Part shown: piece after piece, positions 49,206 to 59,689 of the stretch
Layout of the letters: each line of letters begins with the position of its first letter
Numbering within the stretch: position 1 is the first letter of the stretch
Source: Agarophyton chilense
Lineage: Eukaryota; Rhodophyta; Florideophyceae; Gracilariales; Gracilariaceae
DNA length: 64,000 nt
Reading direction: 5' to 3'
Assembly: GCA_030374765.1 (NCBI GenBank)
Contig: JARGXX010000068.1
Coordinates: forward strand, 2,294,001-2,358,000
Program-made: the position numbers and the translations under genes
Notes under the pieces: model-generated
The model's input: the letters and a program-made list of their open reading frames with translations, nothing else
Databases searched by the model: none
Told to the model about the DNA's origin: nothing

Positions 49206-50403
49206 GCTCACGTGGGGGATGTGGGCTTGCTGATGAAACAGGTGAGCTGGATGCTCAGTAGTGAGTTGGGTTGTGAGTTTAGGTGTGGATGAGTGAACGA
49301 GTGAAAGAGTGAGTTGGTGGGACAGGATGAGGGCCAGGGCGGGGGAGCGCGGCGGGCGCTTATGTGGGCGCGTGGGTGGCGGGGAACGCATTAGATAGGC
49401 TTCGGGCGGGGGCAGTAGAGTGCGGAGCAGATGCGATTGTACAGCGAGGCGCGACAGTGTTAATCTCATCACGGCACGTGCACAAATCAGTAACGATAAC
49501 GCTGCTGTAACGTTTATAAGTTTACCACCCCTTGGAGCAAAAGGGCGTGACACGCGATGGCAGGGGGGGCCACTGAGCATTCATCATCGGCATGGCAGGT
49601 TGGAAGCGCGCACAGTACCGTTGTAGTCGTAACCTACGAGCACGAGCGCATCAAGATGACAGTGAACTTTGATTTGCGCTCACGCTTTGGTCGTTTTTTG
49701 CGCGCGACCTACGCGCCGCGCCGCCGCGCTAACATGACATGTAAGGCGCGCAGCGAGTCACCCGTGCGTAAGCGCCTCGCCGCCAAGCGGCGCGACCAAC
49801 GCCATGTGGTAAAAAGGCGTGTGGTAGAAAGGCGTGTCCCACAGCGCGCGTCACCGCGACCACCACGGGTGAGCACCGCGAATTCGGCACGCACTCCACC
49901 CACAGCCGCAGCGCTCATCAAAGGCGCCGCGCTCCACGCGCAGAGCGCTGACACACATTCAATTCAAAACAGCGCGCGCATTGCTGGCCACGACGCGCGC
50001 AAATTACGCGCGTGTGGTTTTTTTTCAGAGCGTGCTCGCTCGCTGCAGCCGCGTTGCCACGGCGGGCGTGCGCCCCGGTGGACGCCGCTGTGGACGGGCG
50101 CGCGCCACGCGCCACGCTGTGGACAATGCTGTGGACGTTGCTGTGCACGTCGGTGCGTTGTGCGTGCTGTTGCGCACGCGTACATTTATTTTATAGCTCC
50201 GAGGAGAGCGCGGGGCCGTTAGCACGATCTCATCATGTTGTCTCTCCTCGCGCCCGCATGCCTCTCCCGCCGCCTCTCTCCGCCGTGCGCCCGATGCTCA
50301 ATAGCATGACGCAGTCATCTCGGGCGCTGCGTCCCGTATCAGCGCGCCGCTCGTCACAGTCGCCTTCGTCATTCGTCGCATCCGTCGCTCCCGCCCGCCC
50401 GTC
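49206..50403. other. Intergenic, divergent promoter region
   Basis: 1.2 kb between the divergent Gly-rich and fucosyltransferase-like genes. Candidate TATA-like sites are TTATAAAC (minus, near 49512) and TTTTATAG (plus, near 50190). Long open frames in 49557-50222 are Arg/Ala-rich and unsupported. Confidence 0.45.
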
Positions 50404-51660
50404 ATGAGCATAGTGCTGCCCGCCGCGTCGCCCACTGCGCTGCGCCGCAAGCAAGTCATGCGACCCGCGCTGCGCGCGCTGTCGCTGCTGTCGCTACTGC
50501 TACTTGCCATGCACCACGCGCTGCGAAGCGGCTTGGCACCCGGTCGTCCAGTGTTAGTAGCGGTGACGCACGGCGGAGTAGGCAATCAGATATACTTTCT
50601 TCTGGAGGCTATGTTACTATCTCGCCACGCCAATCTGCAGTTACTACCGCCCACGATACCGGCGCGCAACTTGCCAAACTCGCCGCATCGCGCGCACGAG
50701 CAGCCCGCGCATCGCTTCTGGCATGTTTCGCGCTGGCAGCCGTTTGTGACACTTGCGCCGCACGCTCCGAACGCGTGTCGCGCCGGCTTGACGCATGTGT
50801 TTCTGGTTCGTAGACACTTTGGCGTGCTTGAGCCTTCGAATCGGCTCATGCGCACTGCGTGTCTCTACTCGCGCCAAGCACACACTCACCGCACTGAGCG
50901 ACATTGCGCTGAGCGCGCGCTCAACTCCGTCGCCGTGCACAAGATGTATCTCAACTTTTCCACGCGCGGTGATCACTTACTCATACACCGGCTGCGAAAG
51001 TTGAGGCGCGGCTGCGTCGCTGTGGACGGACATTCGTTCTCTCACTCGGGCCACCCGGCTCACGAGTATGTGCACAGCGCGCTGCACCACGTGGAAAGCA
51101 CGCCGCACATCAAGCAAATGCTGCGCACGTGGAGCGCACCCCGGATGACAGTGCTGCACCTCCGCTACGACGAGTACCTCTGCAACGCACACAACCCAAA
51201 CGTGTGCATCAGAAGCACACTGGCGGCAAATCGCAATCACACCATGGCGTACGTGCCACAAGCACAATTGGTGAAGGCTGTGGTGCAACTCATGCGTGCG
51301 AAAAACAGCTCTTCCATATACATTGCTGCAAGCCCCTACACGCCGCCTGCAATTGTATCTGGCTTGGACAACTCGTTGAGCAGGCATGCAAATGTGATAC
51401 CGCGCGTGTCGGGGTGGGATGAAAGCATGCACAACTTTTTGGAGCGAGAACTGGCAACGCAAGCGCACGTGTTTGTGGGAGACGTGGCGAGCACGTGGTC
51501 GGGCACGGTGCACTACAAACGGCGCACGTTGGGGCGAACAACGGTATGGAGTTGCGCTCTGGTGAACAAGTGCGGTGAGATAGGATACTATGCGCAACAG
51601 CACAGGCTTGCGAGGCCGGAGTGGTTTGAGCAAAAGTACGCGTTCAATCCAAGTTGGTAA
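50404..51660 (+). CDS. Type II membrane protein, O-fucosyltransferase-like
   Basis: 418 codons. A basic N-terminus and one hydrophobic segment (about residues 22-38, LRALSLLSLLLLAMHHAL) give a type II Golgi or ER topology. The luminal part has the family landmarks of GDP-fucose O-fucosyltransferases: a GGVGNQIYFLLEAMLL block near the start, a VLHLRYDEY block with the HxR signature near residue 250, and a late VGDVASTWSGTVHYKRR block. It would transfer a sugar, most likely fucose, to secreted proteins or glycans. Similarity is by motif only; other GT-B glycosyltransferases are possible. Its last 17 bases overlap the end of the next gene on the other strand. Confidence 0.7.
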   Translation: MSIVLPAASPTALRRKQVMRPALRALSLLSLLLLAMHHALRSGLAPGRPVLVAVTHGGVGNQIYFLLEAMLLSRHANLQLLPPTIPARNLPNSPHRAHEQPAHRFWHVSRWQPFVTLAPHAPNACRAGLTHVFLVRRHFGVLEPSNRLMRTACLYSRQAHTHRTERHCAERALNSVAVHKMYLNFSTRGDHLLIHRLRKLRRGCVAVDGHSFSHSGHPAHEYVHSALHHVESTPHIKQMLRTWSAPRMTVLHLRYDEYLCNAHNPNVCIRSTLAANRNHTMAYVPQAQLVKAVVQLMRAKNSSSIYIAASPYTPPAIVSGLDNSLSRHANVIPRVSGWDESMHNFLERELATQAHVFVGDVASTWSGTVHYKRRTLGRTTVWSCALVNKCGEIGYYAQQHRLARPEWFEQKYAFNPSW

Positions 51661-52315
51661 AGGGCGGCACGGCGGCGCGGATGGCTTGTATAGCCTTTTC
51701 CCGTTGGTGGGGGCCATAGCCCCACTTGGCGCCGAAAGCGCCGAAAGCGCCCTGTTCACAACGCAGCCCCGTGACAAACTCGTCGGCCACCTGTTGGAGC
51801 GGCGGAATGTGCGCAACGGCGCGCAGCAAAGCAGCGGCGCGCGCAGCGGTGAGACGACTCGCCTCCAAGAGCTGCGACTCGGCGCGCTCCGCGTAATAAA
51901 CAGTCATAGCGGTGGGCATGACAAGATTGGTGACGAGCAACGCACGCAAGTCCCGTGCCATGGCGTCGTCGCGGGCGGCAACACGCTCAACAAGCGAGAC
52001 AAAACGCTCGTCCAACGGCTCGTCGCAGTGCGGCAGACGCGCGTCGGAGAGAACGGCCACGAGCGCGCCGCGCGCACCGTCGGGGGTCTGAAGAAGCTCC
52101 GTGAGTGACGCAACGCTGCTCGCGGGCATCGGCTTGGAGTTTCCGAGCAATTCGGCGGCTATGTGCACCGTCTGCGGGAAGCGGGCGGCGCGCATTGCGC
52201 GACTGGCGCTGCAGGCCGGCCGGCGGCGCGGGGTGGCGGAGCGGGTGGCAGAGCGGGTGGTGGCGGCGACGACGCGCACGACGAGGGAGCGCACGAAGAG
52301 CGGCGGCGGCGGCAT
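51644..52315 (-). CDS. Unknown protein with a basic N-terminus
   Basis: 223 codons from ATG 52315 (MPPPPLFVRSLVVRVVAATTR); the open frame continues upstream, so the start is a choice. The first 45 residues are Arg/Ser/Thr/Ala-rich without acidic residues, as in mitochondrial or plastid targeting peptides. The rest is helical, Ala/Leu-rich and has no motif I recognise (TELLQTPDGARGALVAVLSD, DEPLDERFVSLVERVAARD). It ends within the 3' end of the fucosyltransferase-like gene. Confidence 0.55.
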   Translation of the reverse strand: MPPPPLFVRSLVVRVVAATTRSATRSATPRRRPACSASRAMRAARFPQTVHIAAELLGNSKPMPASSVASLTELLQTPDGARGALVAVLSDARLPHCDEPLDERFVSLVERVAARDDAMARDLRALLVTNLVMPTAMTVYYAERAESQLLEASRLTAARAAALLRAVAHIPPLQQVADEFVTGLRCEQGAFGAFGAKWGYGPHQREKAIQAIRAAVPPFTNLD

Positions 52316-52890
52316 GGAGCATGCGTTGCGCGAGTGCGGGCCACTATGTATGTACATTACCTTGACAGGAACGGCGTGGGCAACGAATGCTGTAGAGACT
52401 TGAAGAAAGGAGGTGGCGCATCTCGCAGCTTTGTGCTGTGCCAAAAGGTGACTATTTTTCTAGAAACTTTGGGCGAGATGAGAGCGTGCCCAAAGTAAGC
52501 CAGCAAACCCTGCGTTTGTTGCGTGTCACACGTGTACAACACTTACACGCACAGCACCAAAGCAACGGCAGCTCCAACTCGGCGGCCAACGCCAGCACAA
52601 CCGCCACAGCAACGTGGAGGCGCGCGCGAACAACGAACCGAACAGCAGCACGTGCCACGTGCGGCCCGACGTCAGCAGACCAGTACACGTCTTTTCCCCA
52701 CACAACCGCTCCGCCACGCTGAGACGCTGCTCGTGGCGCGTCCGGTCTCACGCGAATTCGTCGCGTCCCGACGCCCTTCGCGCCGTTGCATCCGGGCCGC
52801 GCCCGTGCGGACCGATGCAACGTATCGTCGTGCTGCCGCCGTGCCGCTGCGTCGAGGCCCGGTCCTCTTCTTTTGTCGCCTCTGCTGCGC

Positions 52891-52898
52891 TATAAAAG
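52891..52898 (+). promoter_or_regulatory. TATA box of the 52995-54017 gene
   Basis: TATAAAAG, 97 bases upstream of the ATG. Confidence 0.65.
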
Positions 52899-52994
52899 CC
52901 CGTCGTCTTTGCCCATCAATGTCTACGTCCTTCGCACCAGACACTGTGCTCTTGTTGCCTTTCACACACACCCGCTTTTCCTATCTTCGTTATC

Positions 52995-54017
52995 ATGCAT
53001 TCTTCCGCTTTTGCTCTGGCGCTCGCCCTGTTTGCCGCCCTGGCGCACGGCCAGAGGTTGCAGATCTACCAGGCCTCTGTGCCGGGTCCAATCTCCGGTT
53101 GGAGTGCCGGTCCCGTTCTGCCGCCAAAGATCACTCTCTGCGCCAATGACCTCCCATCGCCTTTCACCGTTGTATGCATCCCCGACGAAGGCATGTCCGC
53201 CTCGTCCGCCAAGTTCTATCTCAACAGTGTCGTGGTCCGAACGGAGAGACAGTTGCCATACGTCATCACCGGTGACATGTCCAGCAAGGGAGCCTTCCCC
53301 TGGAACAACCCCCCCACCGTCAGCGAGATTACGTGCATGCTCAGCGGTGGTCAGACTGTCACTTCCACCATCCTCTTCTCTTGTGATGATGACACTGAAA
53401 CGCCTACCACCGACGCCCCGCCCACCACCATGCCGCCCACCACCATGCCGGCCGCTCCACCAGCCGCCGCCGCGCCCCGCAGCTCCGGAACATCTGCTTG
53501 TGTGTACATCCCGGCCACTGGCTACGAATCAAAGACTGGCGCATGGATGGAAGGTGGCGGCGGCATGGAGTACAAGTTCAGTGACAGCACCACCAAGGTC
53601 GATCGTGCAGGCTTGGCCACCATGACTTATTCGTTCGTGGCCCCTCTCACCGCTCGCTACGGTGTCACAGTGGACATGCTCACCAGTCACGGAACTGAGC
53701 ACAATGACATCTGGCTCGAGGTGGACGGCGTTCCATTCACGCTCGTTAAGAAAGGCTCCTCACAGGATGGAAAGAGCGGTATGAACAAGGCCTATCACAA
53801 CAACAACGGACGCTCCAAACTTGTCTACACTGTGGACTTTAATGCTCATGTGTTCTCCACCAAGCCTGCTTTGGAGGCCGGCGCCTCGTACGTTGTCAAC
53901 ATTGGTGGCCGCAGCACCAAGATCAGAGTGTACGCAATCATTCTGTTCCCTTGTGATGCCTTCGGATGCGCTCCAGGCAACCAGTGGAACAGCGCCGTTA
54001 ACACGTGTTCAGCCTAA
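52995..54017 (+). CDS. Secreted two-domain protein, possibly carbohydrate-binding
   Basis: 340 codons with a clear signal peptide (MHSSAFALALALFAALAHG). An N-terminal domain of about 115 residues with four cysteines is joined by a Thr/Pro linker (PTTDAPPTTMPPTTMPAAP, residues about 136-155) to a C-terminal domain of about 170 residues. The latter looks beta-rich (YSFVAPLTARYGVTVDM, HNDIWLEVDGVPFTL, GASYVVNIGGRSTKIRVYAI) and ends with a Cys-rich tail. Linker and fold style resemble extracellular polysaccharide-binding or cell-wall proteins. I could not name the family. The gene has a good TATA box. Confidence 0.75.
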   Translation: MHSSAFALALALFAALAHGQRLQIYQASVPGPISGWSAGPVLPPKITLCANDLPSPFTVVCIPDEGMSASSAKFYLNSVVVRTERQLPYVITGDMSSKGAFPWNNPPTVSEITCMLSGGQTVTSTILFSCDDDTETPTTDAPPTTMPPTTMPAAPPAAAAPRSSGTSACVYIPATGYESKTGAWMEGGGGMEYKFSDSTTKVDRAGLATMTYSFVAPLTARYGVTVDMLTSHGTEHNDIWLEVDGVPFTLVKKGSSQDGKSGMNKAYHNNNGRSKLVYTVDFNAHVFSTKPALEAGASYVVNIGGRSTKIRVYAIILFPCDAFGCAPGNQWNSAVNTCSA

Positions 54018-54621
54018 GATACTCTCCGTCCATAATCCTATCGTCTCGACTAGTAGCGCTCGGCTTTTTTGTCGTGCTCATATAGAGCTTTCTGCTCCCC
54101 CCTACTGTACATACTGATTAAAACAAAAACCCGTTGCGTCAACATCTGCTCTATTGCTAGCTAACCTTAGCAGGTAGGACCCTGGCAAAGGTCAGCATGG
54201 GACGTGTTTTAATGTTGCCTTGCCCCAGATTCAGAGTCAGCACTCACGTCCGCGCTGACCGGCCCTCTGGCCCATTGTGCCGGACAGTTTCGGGCCTTAT
54301 GGCTTTGATCTCAGCCGCCCATTATCAGCATACTATGGTCGCGATCAGGTCGACTCGTGGCAACCGCCGCCAGTTTTATAACTTTCATCATCCAACGCAT
54401 CTGCGCCGTGTTGCTGAAAACACACGTGTCTCTGCACCTCACCTGAGTACACGAAATAAAAACGTCATCAGTCGTGTTCTGCGCACGGCGCGTATGGCGA
54501 AGGAACAAGTGCAAATCTTGAAATCTGGGTCGTCATCTCAAGAATGACTCTGTGATGCGGTCGCGTCGCGCCGTGTGTTGCCGTGTCGGTAGGAGAGGTG
54601 CGACGGGGAGGAAAACAAAAA

Positions 54622-54661
54622 GGGGAGGGGGGGAGGGGGGAGGGGGGAGGGGGATAGGGGG
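54622..54661 (+). repeat. G-run tract, potential G-quadruplex
   Basis: Six runs of four to seven G separated by single A or ATA, on the plus strand. The spacing suits a G-quadruplex. Confidence 0.6.
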
Positions 54662-54899
54662 AGCGTTCATCACTGCCTGTCTCACGGCGCATTTTGCGAT
54701 CAAGTGCATTCAACATGCTTCGCAGCCACTCACTCGCAAACAGGCCATTTCACCTTATTCTCCGACGTTTCCATCAGTATCATAACAACTACCCTGCAAA
54801 GTTTACTATGCAAATCTTTCTGGACGTGGGAAGGAGAGGCTGAGCTAATCATTTCAATTATCAGGTGGTTGACGTTGAAGAGATGCGAATGTGCGACAC

Positions 54900-54907
54900 T
54901 ATAAAAG
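54900..54907 (+). promoter_or_regulatory. TATA box of the CBM20 gene
   Basis: TATAAAAG about 330 bases before the ATG at 55237, which implies a leader of some 300 bases containing the poly-C tract. Confidence 0.5.
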
Positions 54908-55035
54908 CCGAGCTTCGACTGTCGAAGTGGTTATTGCAACCGTTTCTCCATCACCATCAGCACATTCGCACATTGCGCACTTGTTTTTTGACGCCAGCTG
55001 CCATTGGTGATTCTTGCAGTCTTCTGTTTTCCCAA

Positions 55036-55061
55036 CCCCCCCCCCCCCCCCCCCCCCCCCC
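55036..55061 (+). repeat. Homopolymer of 26 C
   Basis: An uninterrupted C run in the likely 5' leader of the CBM20 gene. Length may be unreliable in the assembly. Confidence 0.8.
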
Positions 55062-55236
55062 AAATATCATCTTCAACACATCCTGCAGCCCACTCCGCCT
55101 GAAATATTACCCATCCCGGCTCCCCCCTCCCCCCAACCCCGAGTCCTTTCTCGTCTCCACGCCAATCTCGACTTTCTTGACCGCTTGACCGTCTCTTACT
55201 ATTTAACATTTTGGATAACCCTGCCAAGCTAAAAAG

Positions 55237-56394
55237 ATGAAGGACTTTTTCATGGGAATCGTTCGCGTCTTGCTCACTATTCTGTGCCCGCATTCCCACC
55301 CTGACGCCCAGCCTCAAAACGTCCTTCCCGCGCACGGAATCACCAATCCCATCCGCGTGGAAGGACCTCTGGCAGTTCATTCGACGTCGCCGCTGATCGC
55401 ACACCCCGCATTCGCGCCAACACCATGCCCAGCTCTCCAAGGCAACCGTGAAGGAACCAGGAAGTTGTCACGCTCCATGTCAGCGCTCCTTCCCAGATCA
55501 GCAGGAGAAATACGCCGCCTCATCCGTCTCGGCCGCGAGAGACGTCAAAAGCGCGCTGCCAGGGCGCCGCGAACGGAAAGGACCATCGCGGCCGTGCTTC
55601 GCGGGTTCGACACCACGCAGACCGTGATCATCGGAGAAGTGCCCAGAGCGCTTCCGAGTGGCCGCGTGTTCGCCATTTCACCCGGACAGGACGCCCCCCC
55701 TGGCTGCATCCACGTGCGTTGTGAGACGCAGCCGGACGAGTGGCCGGTGGCCGCCATGGTGATGGGGTTCAATCGGAAGGCAGCTTCGGTTTGGCTGTTG
55801 CGCATGCTGGGCGTGGCTGAACCTGTGTTGGTGCAGCAGCTTCGCGCAGTTGCAATGATGTGCACACCAGGGAGCGTGGTGTTGTTGCTGACGTGGGCCC
55901 CGATTGCGGCACAAGTGGCGGACAGCGCCGGGTTCTCGTTGGACGCAGTACAGCACAAACAGCCGCTGCTCTTGCTAAGAAGGAAGGAGGAGCCGGCCCG
56001 GAGCGAAGATACGGGAAGCTTTCGCTCCTCACCTTCTTACAATCCGCTGCCCGAGCCTGCATCAGGAGAGGTACTGGTGACGTTTGAGCTTGGCGTCGAA
56101 AGCCTGCCTCAAGCCGCCCGAAACCTGTTGGAAAGGAATAGTGTGAGGGTGGTTGGGAACTGCCAGGATTTGGGGCTCTGGAATGTAGAGTACGGGTTGC
56201 CGCTGCAGCCTTCAGGAGCCACCGTGGTGGCAGAACTCATTCTGGACGGAGGCTGCAGCGAAGTCGAATACAAGTACGTGTTCATAGACGAGCAGGGAGA
56301 TACGGTGTGGGAAGTTGGGGAAAACAGACGCCTCCCACAGGCGGATGGGAATTTGATGTGTGTTGAAGACCAGTGGAGGAGCTGCTGGTCATAA
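55237..56394 (+). CDS. Protein with C-terminal CBM20 starch-binding domain
   Basis: 385 codons. Residues about 286-385 form a CBM20 domain: VTFELGVESL, VRVVGNCQDLGLWN, VEYKYVFIDEQGDTVWEVG and ENRRLP match the family, including the Trp residues that stack on starch. The N-terminal 100 residues are basic and disordered. The middle (about 110-250) has no domain I recognise, though IIGEVPRALPSGRVFAI and AVAMMCTPGSVVLLLTW look structured. It would bind starch or a similar alpha-glucan; in red algae that is cytosolic floridean starch. No catalytic domain is seen, so a targeting or regulatory role is likely. Confidence 0.8.
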   Translation: MKDFFMGIVRVLLTILCPHSHPDAQPQNVLPAHGITNPIRVEGPLAVHSTSPLIAHPAFAPTPCPALQGNREGTRKLSRSMSALLPRSAGEIRRLIRLGRERRQKRAARAPRTERTIAAVLRGFDTTQTVIIGEVPRALPSGRVFAISPGQDAPPGCIHVRCETQPDEWPVAAMVMGFNRKAASVWLLRMLGVAEPVLVQQLRAVAMMCTPGSVVLLLTWAPIAAQVADSAGFSLDAVQHKQPLLLLRRKEEPARSEDTGSFRSSPSYNPLPEPASGEVLVTFELGVESLPQAARNLLERNSVRVVGNCQDLGLWNVEYGLPLQPSGATVVAELILDGGCSEVEYKYVFIDEQGDTVWEVGENRRLPQADGNLMCVEDQWRSCWS

Positions 56395-57040
56395 ACAGGT
56401 CCATCGCTGTAGTAAGATGATAGTAGTAGTATTAGTAGTAGTATGTAAACTTGTTTTCTTGAAACAAATGTGCTCGTGGGCGTTGATTAAGGATAGTTGG
56501 TCTGTCGCAGCCTAGTCTGCTGGACATGAGTACTCGCTGGCGAGTCAGGGTATCTGAGTCGAGATGTTTTAAAGTGACATCTCTCAATTTAGGCAGGGTT
56601 GTATCACTACATGCTCCGAATAACATGCAACAGAGCTTTTATAAGCTCCAGTCGGAAATGGTGTCTTGCGAAAAAAAGGCTGCACCTTTATGCGGCTTGT
56701 ACTGAGCGCTTTCTGAAAACATAAATTACTCCGCACCAATTGGGCGTACTATTTTTCGATGTGTCCTTGGTACCCCACGGAATACCTTAAGCACATTCCC
56801 ACTGCACGTACTGTTGTGAAATACGTACAACAGCCAATGACGTACAGATAACTCGAACTAGTACGTCACCTTGAGTGTTCGAAAGGTCGCCTAGTGTCCT
56901 TCTATAGTACCCATACGATATCCTTGGAGCTCTCAGAAAAGCTCCCCGCAGCTTTCTGTAGACTATTGTTTGTGTTGATATTAGAGGATTTACGCCGTAG
57001 GAAGTTTCGTATGATTTTCGTGAAAACGTATTACATAATG
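56395..57040. other. No gene seen
   Basis: Contains an AGT/TAG microsatellite at about 56420-56446. Short ORFs near 56787-57119 have no recognisable content. Confidence 0.4.
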
Positions 57041-58338
57041 TACAGTGCGTTTCAAAAACATATCCCTTTACAAAAACTGCGCCAAAAAGGCATTTCACGT
57101 ACTGTAGAGCACATTTCACAACAAATAAAAACCACTAAGTCAATAACACTGTTTCAAAAGTATATCCTTTATACAATCATTCGCTCAATTATGGCTCGTG
57201 GCGCACCTCTGACACGCTCTGAACAGCTGGAAATCATGGAATTAGTAGGTCAGGGTATGATTCCAGCAGATATAGCCCGAAAACTCAAGCGCAGCCCAAA
57301 AACAATCAGCAACTTCATCAAAAACCCCGCTACATACAGAACAAAGCGTTAAACCGGCCGTCCTACGGCACTATCCCCGGCCGATAAGCGTGGAATTAAG
57401 CGAGAACTATGCCGCAACACTTCATCTTGCGGGAAAATTGCCAAAAACCTAAATTTGCCTCTATCAAGATCTACAATATGGCGTGAAGTCAACCGTCAAA
57501 ATTTGTTCAAGTACACAAAAATGAGGAAAACTTTTTTTTTAAAAGATAATCACAAGAAAAATCGAGTTGAATGGTGTGCTCAAAAGGCTTATTGGAAAAC
57601 GGAATGGAATAATGTTATCTTTTCAGACGAAAAAAAGTTTAACCTTGATGGTCCAGATTGCTTTTATTGGCATGATCTACGAAAAGAAAAGAAGGAATTT
57701 GAGACTAGGCATTCAGGAGGCGCATCGGTAATGGTTTGGGCTGGTATCTCTACGAAAGGAGCAACTGATATGGCTTTTGTTGAAACTACAATGAACTCTG
57801 AGAAGTATGCTGAGGTTCTAGAAAACTATCTTTTACCTTTTGCATACTGTATGCACGGAGAAGAATTCATTTTTCAGCAAGATAATGCACCTGTGCATGA
57901 GTCTAATTCTATGAAACAGTGGTTCAATAGTCTAAATATGTCGGTTATGGAATGGCCTGCGCGCTCTCCTGACCTCAACCCTATCGAAAACATTTGGGGA
58001 ATGTTGGCCCGAATGGTTTATGGGCAAGGAAGGCAATTTGATACAGTTTTTGATCTGAAAAATTGTATCAAAGATTGCTGGGAAAAGATTGACTGTAATG
58101 CTATCAATCCTTTTATAGAATCAATGCCAAAGCGTTGTTTAAGTGTTATACAGGCTAGAGGAGCAAAAATAAACTACTGAGCTCGCGTTAGAATAAAAAG
58201 GATGCAATAAAGGTTATGATTTTGAAACAGTTTTTTTACTTGAAAATTTTTTCACACTGATTTTGTTAGTTTTACTGTAGCCAAAACGTCGATTTTTGGA
58301 ATATTTGCGCGAGGGATATGATTTTGAAACAGACTTCA
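57041..58338 (+). mobile_element. Tc1/mariner DNA transposon
   Basis: 1.3 kb. The left end TACAGTGCGTTTCAAAAACA and the right end, read in reverse (TGAAGTCTGTTTCAAAATCA), form terminal inverted repeats that share GTTTCAAAA and CATATCCCT. TA stands at the left; the right TA has probably decayed to CA. A transposase ORF fills the centre. Confidence 0.85.
57191..58180 (+). pseudogene. Tc1/mariner transposase with one in-frame stop
   Basis: 330 codons from ATG 57191, with a single TAA at 57350-57352. N-terminal helix-turn-helix: LTRSEQLEIMELVGQGM and ARKLKRSPKTISNFIK. The GRP motif follows the stop (TGRPTALSP). The catalytic triad is complete: Asp in IFSDEKKFN, Asp in FQQDNAPVH and Glu in SPDLNPIENIWG, with 34 residues between the last two (DD34E, the Tc1 type). 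The enzyme would cut and paste the element at TA sites. With the stop it is probably inactive, but the damage is minimal. Confidence 0.9.
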
Positions 58339-58639
58339 CATGTGCAATACGGGCACAGAACTTGTAAAAAACAAGCACACGAAATTTCGTGCAATTGGCA
58401 CTCTTTACGAATTTATTTTCGTGTGTTATGGCGCAAAATGTAGTTGGGTAAGGCAGTTGAAAACAAGCCATCAAATAACCCATATTGAAAAACAGATTCT
58501 CGCCCCATCCCTGACGGCATATTGCTCAATGCAAACACTACTCTGAACAACAACGGACCTCCTCCGAGAGCGTCACATTCTCAGACTGCTTAAGCTCTCT
58601 GGACAACCATCTCAGCATCCCCTAAACCAAAACGAAAGC
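58339..58639. other. No gene seen
   Basis: 300 bases between the Tc1 end and the Harbinger ORF1 relic. A short ORF (58340-58546) is unsupported. Confidence 0.35.
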
Positions 58640-59440
58640 GCTTTCGGTTTACTGAAGCATATGGAATGGTTCTACTGCGTGCACTTTGGCTGGCTGATGC
58701 TCATATTGCAAAACGCAGTCAATCAAAACGATTATATCTGAATATTCCTAAAACTTTTATGAAGAACGTGCTCTACGTATTTTTCAAGCAAACGCAAGAA
58801 CCGGCTTGTAAGATGCTCGCAGATTTTCAAGTGTATTGTCAAGGAGCGTAACGAATCTGTCAAATGGACCAGAAGAGCGTCCGAAATCATCGAGAAGTAT
58901 GGTGAGAACGAAATAATTATAGATGATCTTATTCTTCAAATGGACGAGAAGAAGGAAGCAAAAAGAGCTGAGAACGATGAGCAAGCAGAAGTACAAAAAC
59001 GAATGGTGGCCGTAGAAGAAAAAATTTGAGGTATGGATATGAATCGAAATGGGTTCTATGATGGAGGTTTAGAGAAATGTAGTGGAAAAGGATCAGCGAA
59101 GAAAATACGGTGCTGTAAACATGAAACCAGTGTATCTGACGAGGAAAAGGTGTCATCTATCATTATCCAGGCTGGAGAGCGACGCTTAATCGAGAACACG
59201 AGGCTCAAACTGGAAGTTAAGCGACTCTATATAGAGCTTAGTTAATCAAAGAAAAAGTTGGAACGCTATTCTATCCTTAAAAGTGCGAAGATTCGTAGAA
59301 TGGACATGAATGGAAAATGTTTAGAGCTTGAAAAAGAAAAGCGCAAACTAACCATGGACGAGAGAAAGCAGATGTTGGGTGTGGCTGAAGTGCTCGCAAA
59401 GAAGCTGCAGTATTCAATTGTTTTCGAAGTGCGGGATTGA
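58640..59440 (+). pseudogene. PIF/Harbinger ORF1 (Myb/SANT-like) relic
   Basis: First part (58660-58850): LLRALWLADAHIAKRSQSKR, then FFKQTQEPACKMLADFQ, which fits a Myb/SANT-like DNA-binding domain. After a frameshift: VKERNESVKWTRRASEIIEKYG, EIIIDDLILQMDEKKEAKRAE, a pattern typical of the second protein of Harbinger elements. A Lys/Glu-rich coiled coil runs to 59440 with further stops. In living elements this protein helps bring the transposase to DNA ends. It faces the transposase relic at 59690-61582, and they likely formed one element. Confidence 0.5.
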
Positions 59441-59689
59441 GCCTGCCTGTTACTTGGCCCTTCGCGCTTTCTTGGCGGAGTGCGCAGCGCTCCCTCCACT
59501 GCGCTACACTGTTTTATACAACACAGGTGGTTTAGATATCGACATACGCTTCTAATGTAGGCGCTTTGCCAGTAACATACGTACTTATCTGGCTGCCTTT
59601 CTCTATACAGGTCTTTAAGTTGAGTAGAAGTGCAGATGATATGTAAAGGAGAACTATGGGAAAACGTTGAACTAGGGGATGGAAAGCAA
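59441..59689. other. No gene seen
   Basis: Spacer between the two convergent Harbinger relic genes. Confidence 0.35.

Larger units (their letters stand above)
54018..55236. other. Intergenic with G-run and C-run tracts
   Basis: 1.2 kb. It holds a G-rich tract (54622-54661), a TATA box (54900-54907) and a run of 26 C (55036-55061). Short open frames here have no recognisable content. Confidence 0.5.

Noticed and set aside
49557-50222. 221-codon plus-strand ORF between the Gly-rich and fucosyltransferase-like genes
   Set aside because: Arg/Ala-rich composition from GC-rich sequence, no motif, no signal peptide, and it overlaps other equally long open frames.
54197-54547. 116-codon plus-strand ORF downstream of the secreted two-domain protein
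   Set aside because: No motif, no promoter, and overlapped by a minus-strand frame of similar length.
57350-57352. TAA in the transposase as a reassigned codon
   Set aside because: Host genes end normally at TAA, TAG and TGA in this window, so a plain nonsense mutation is simpler.
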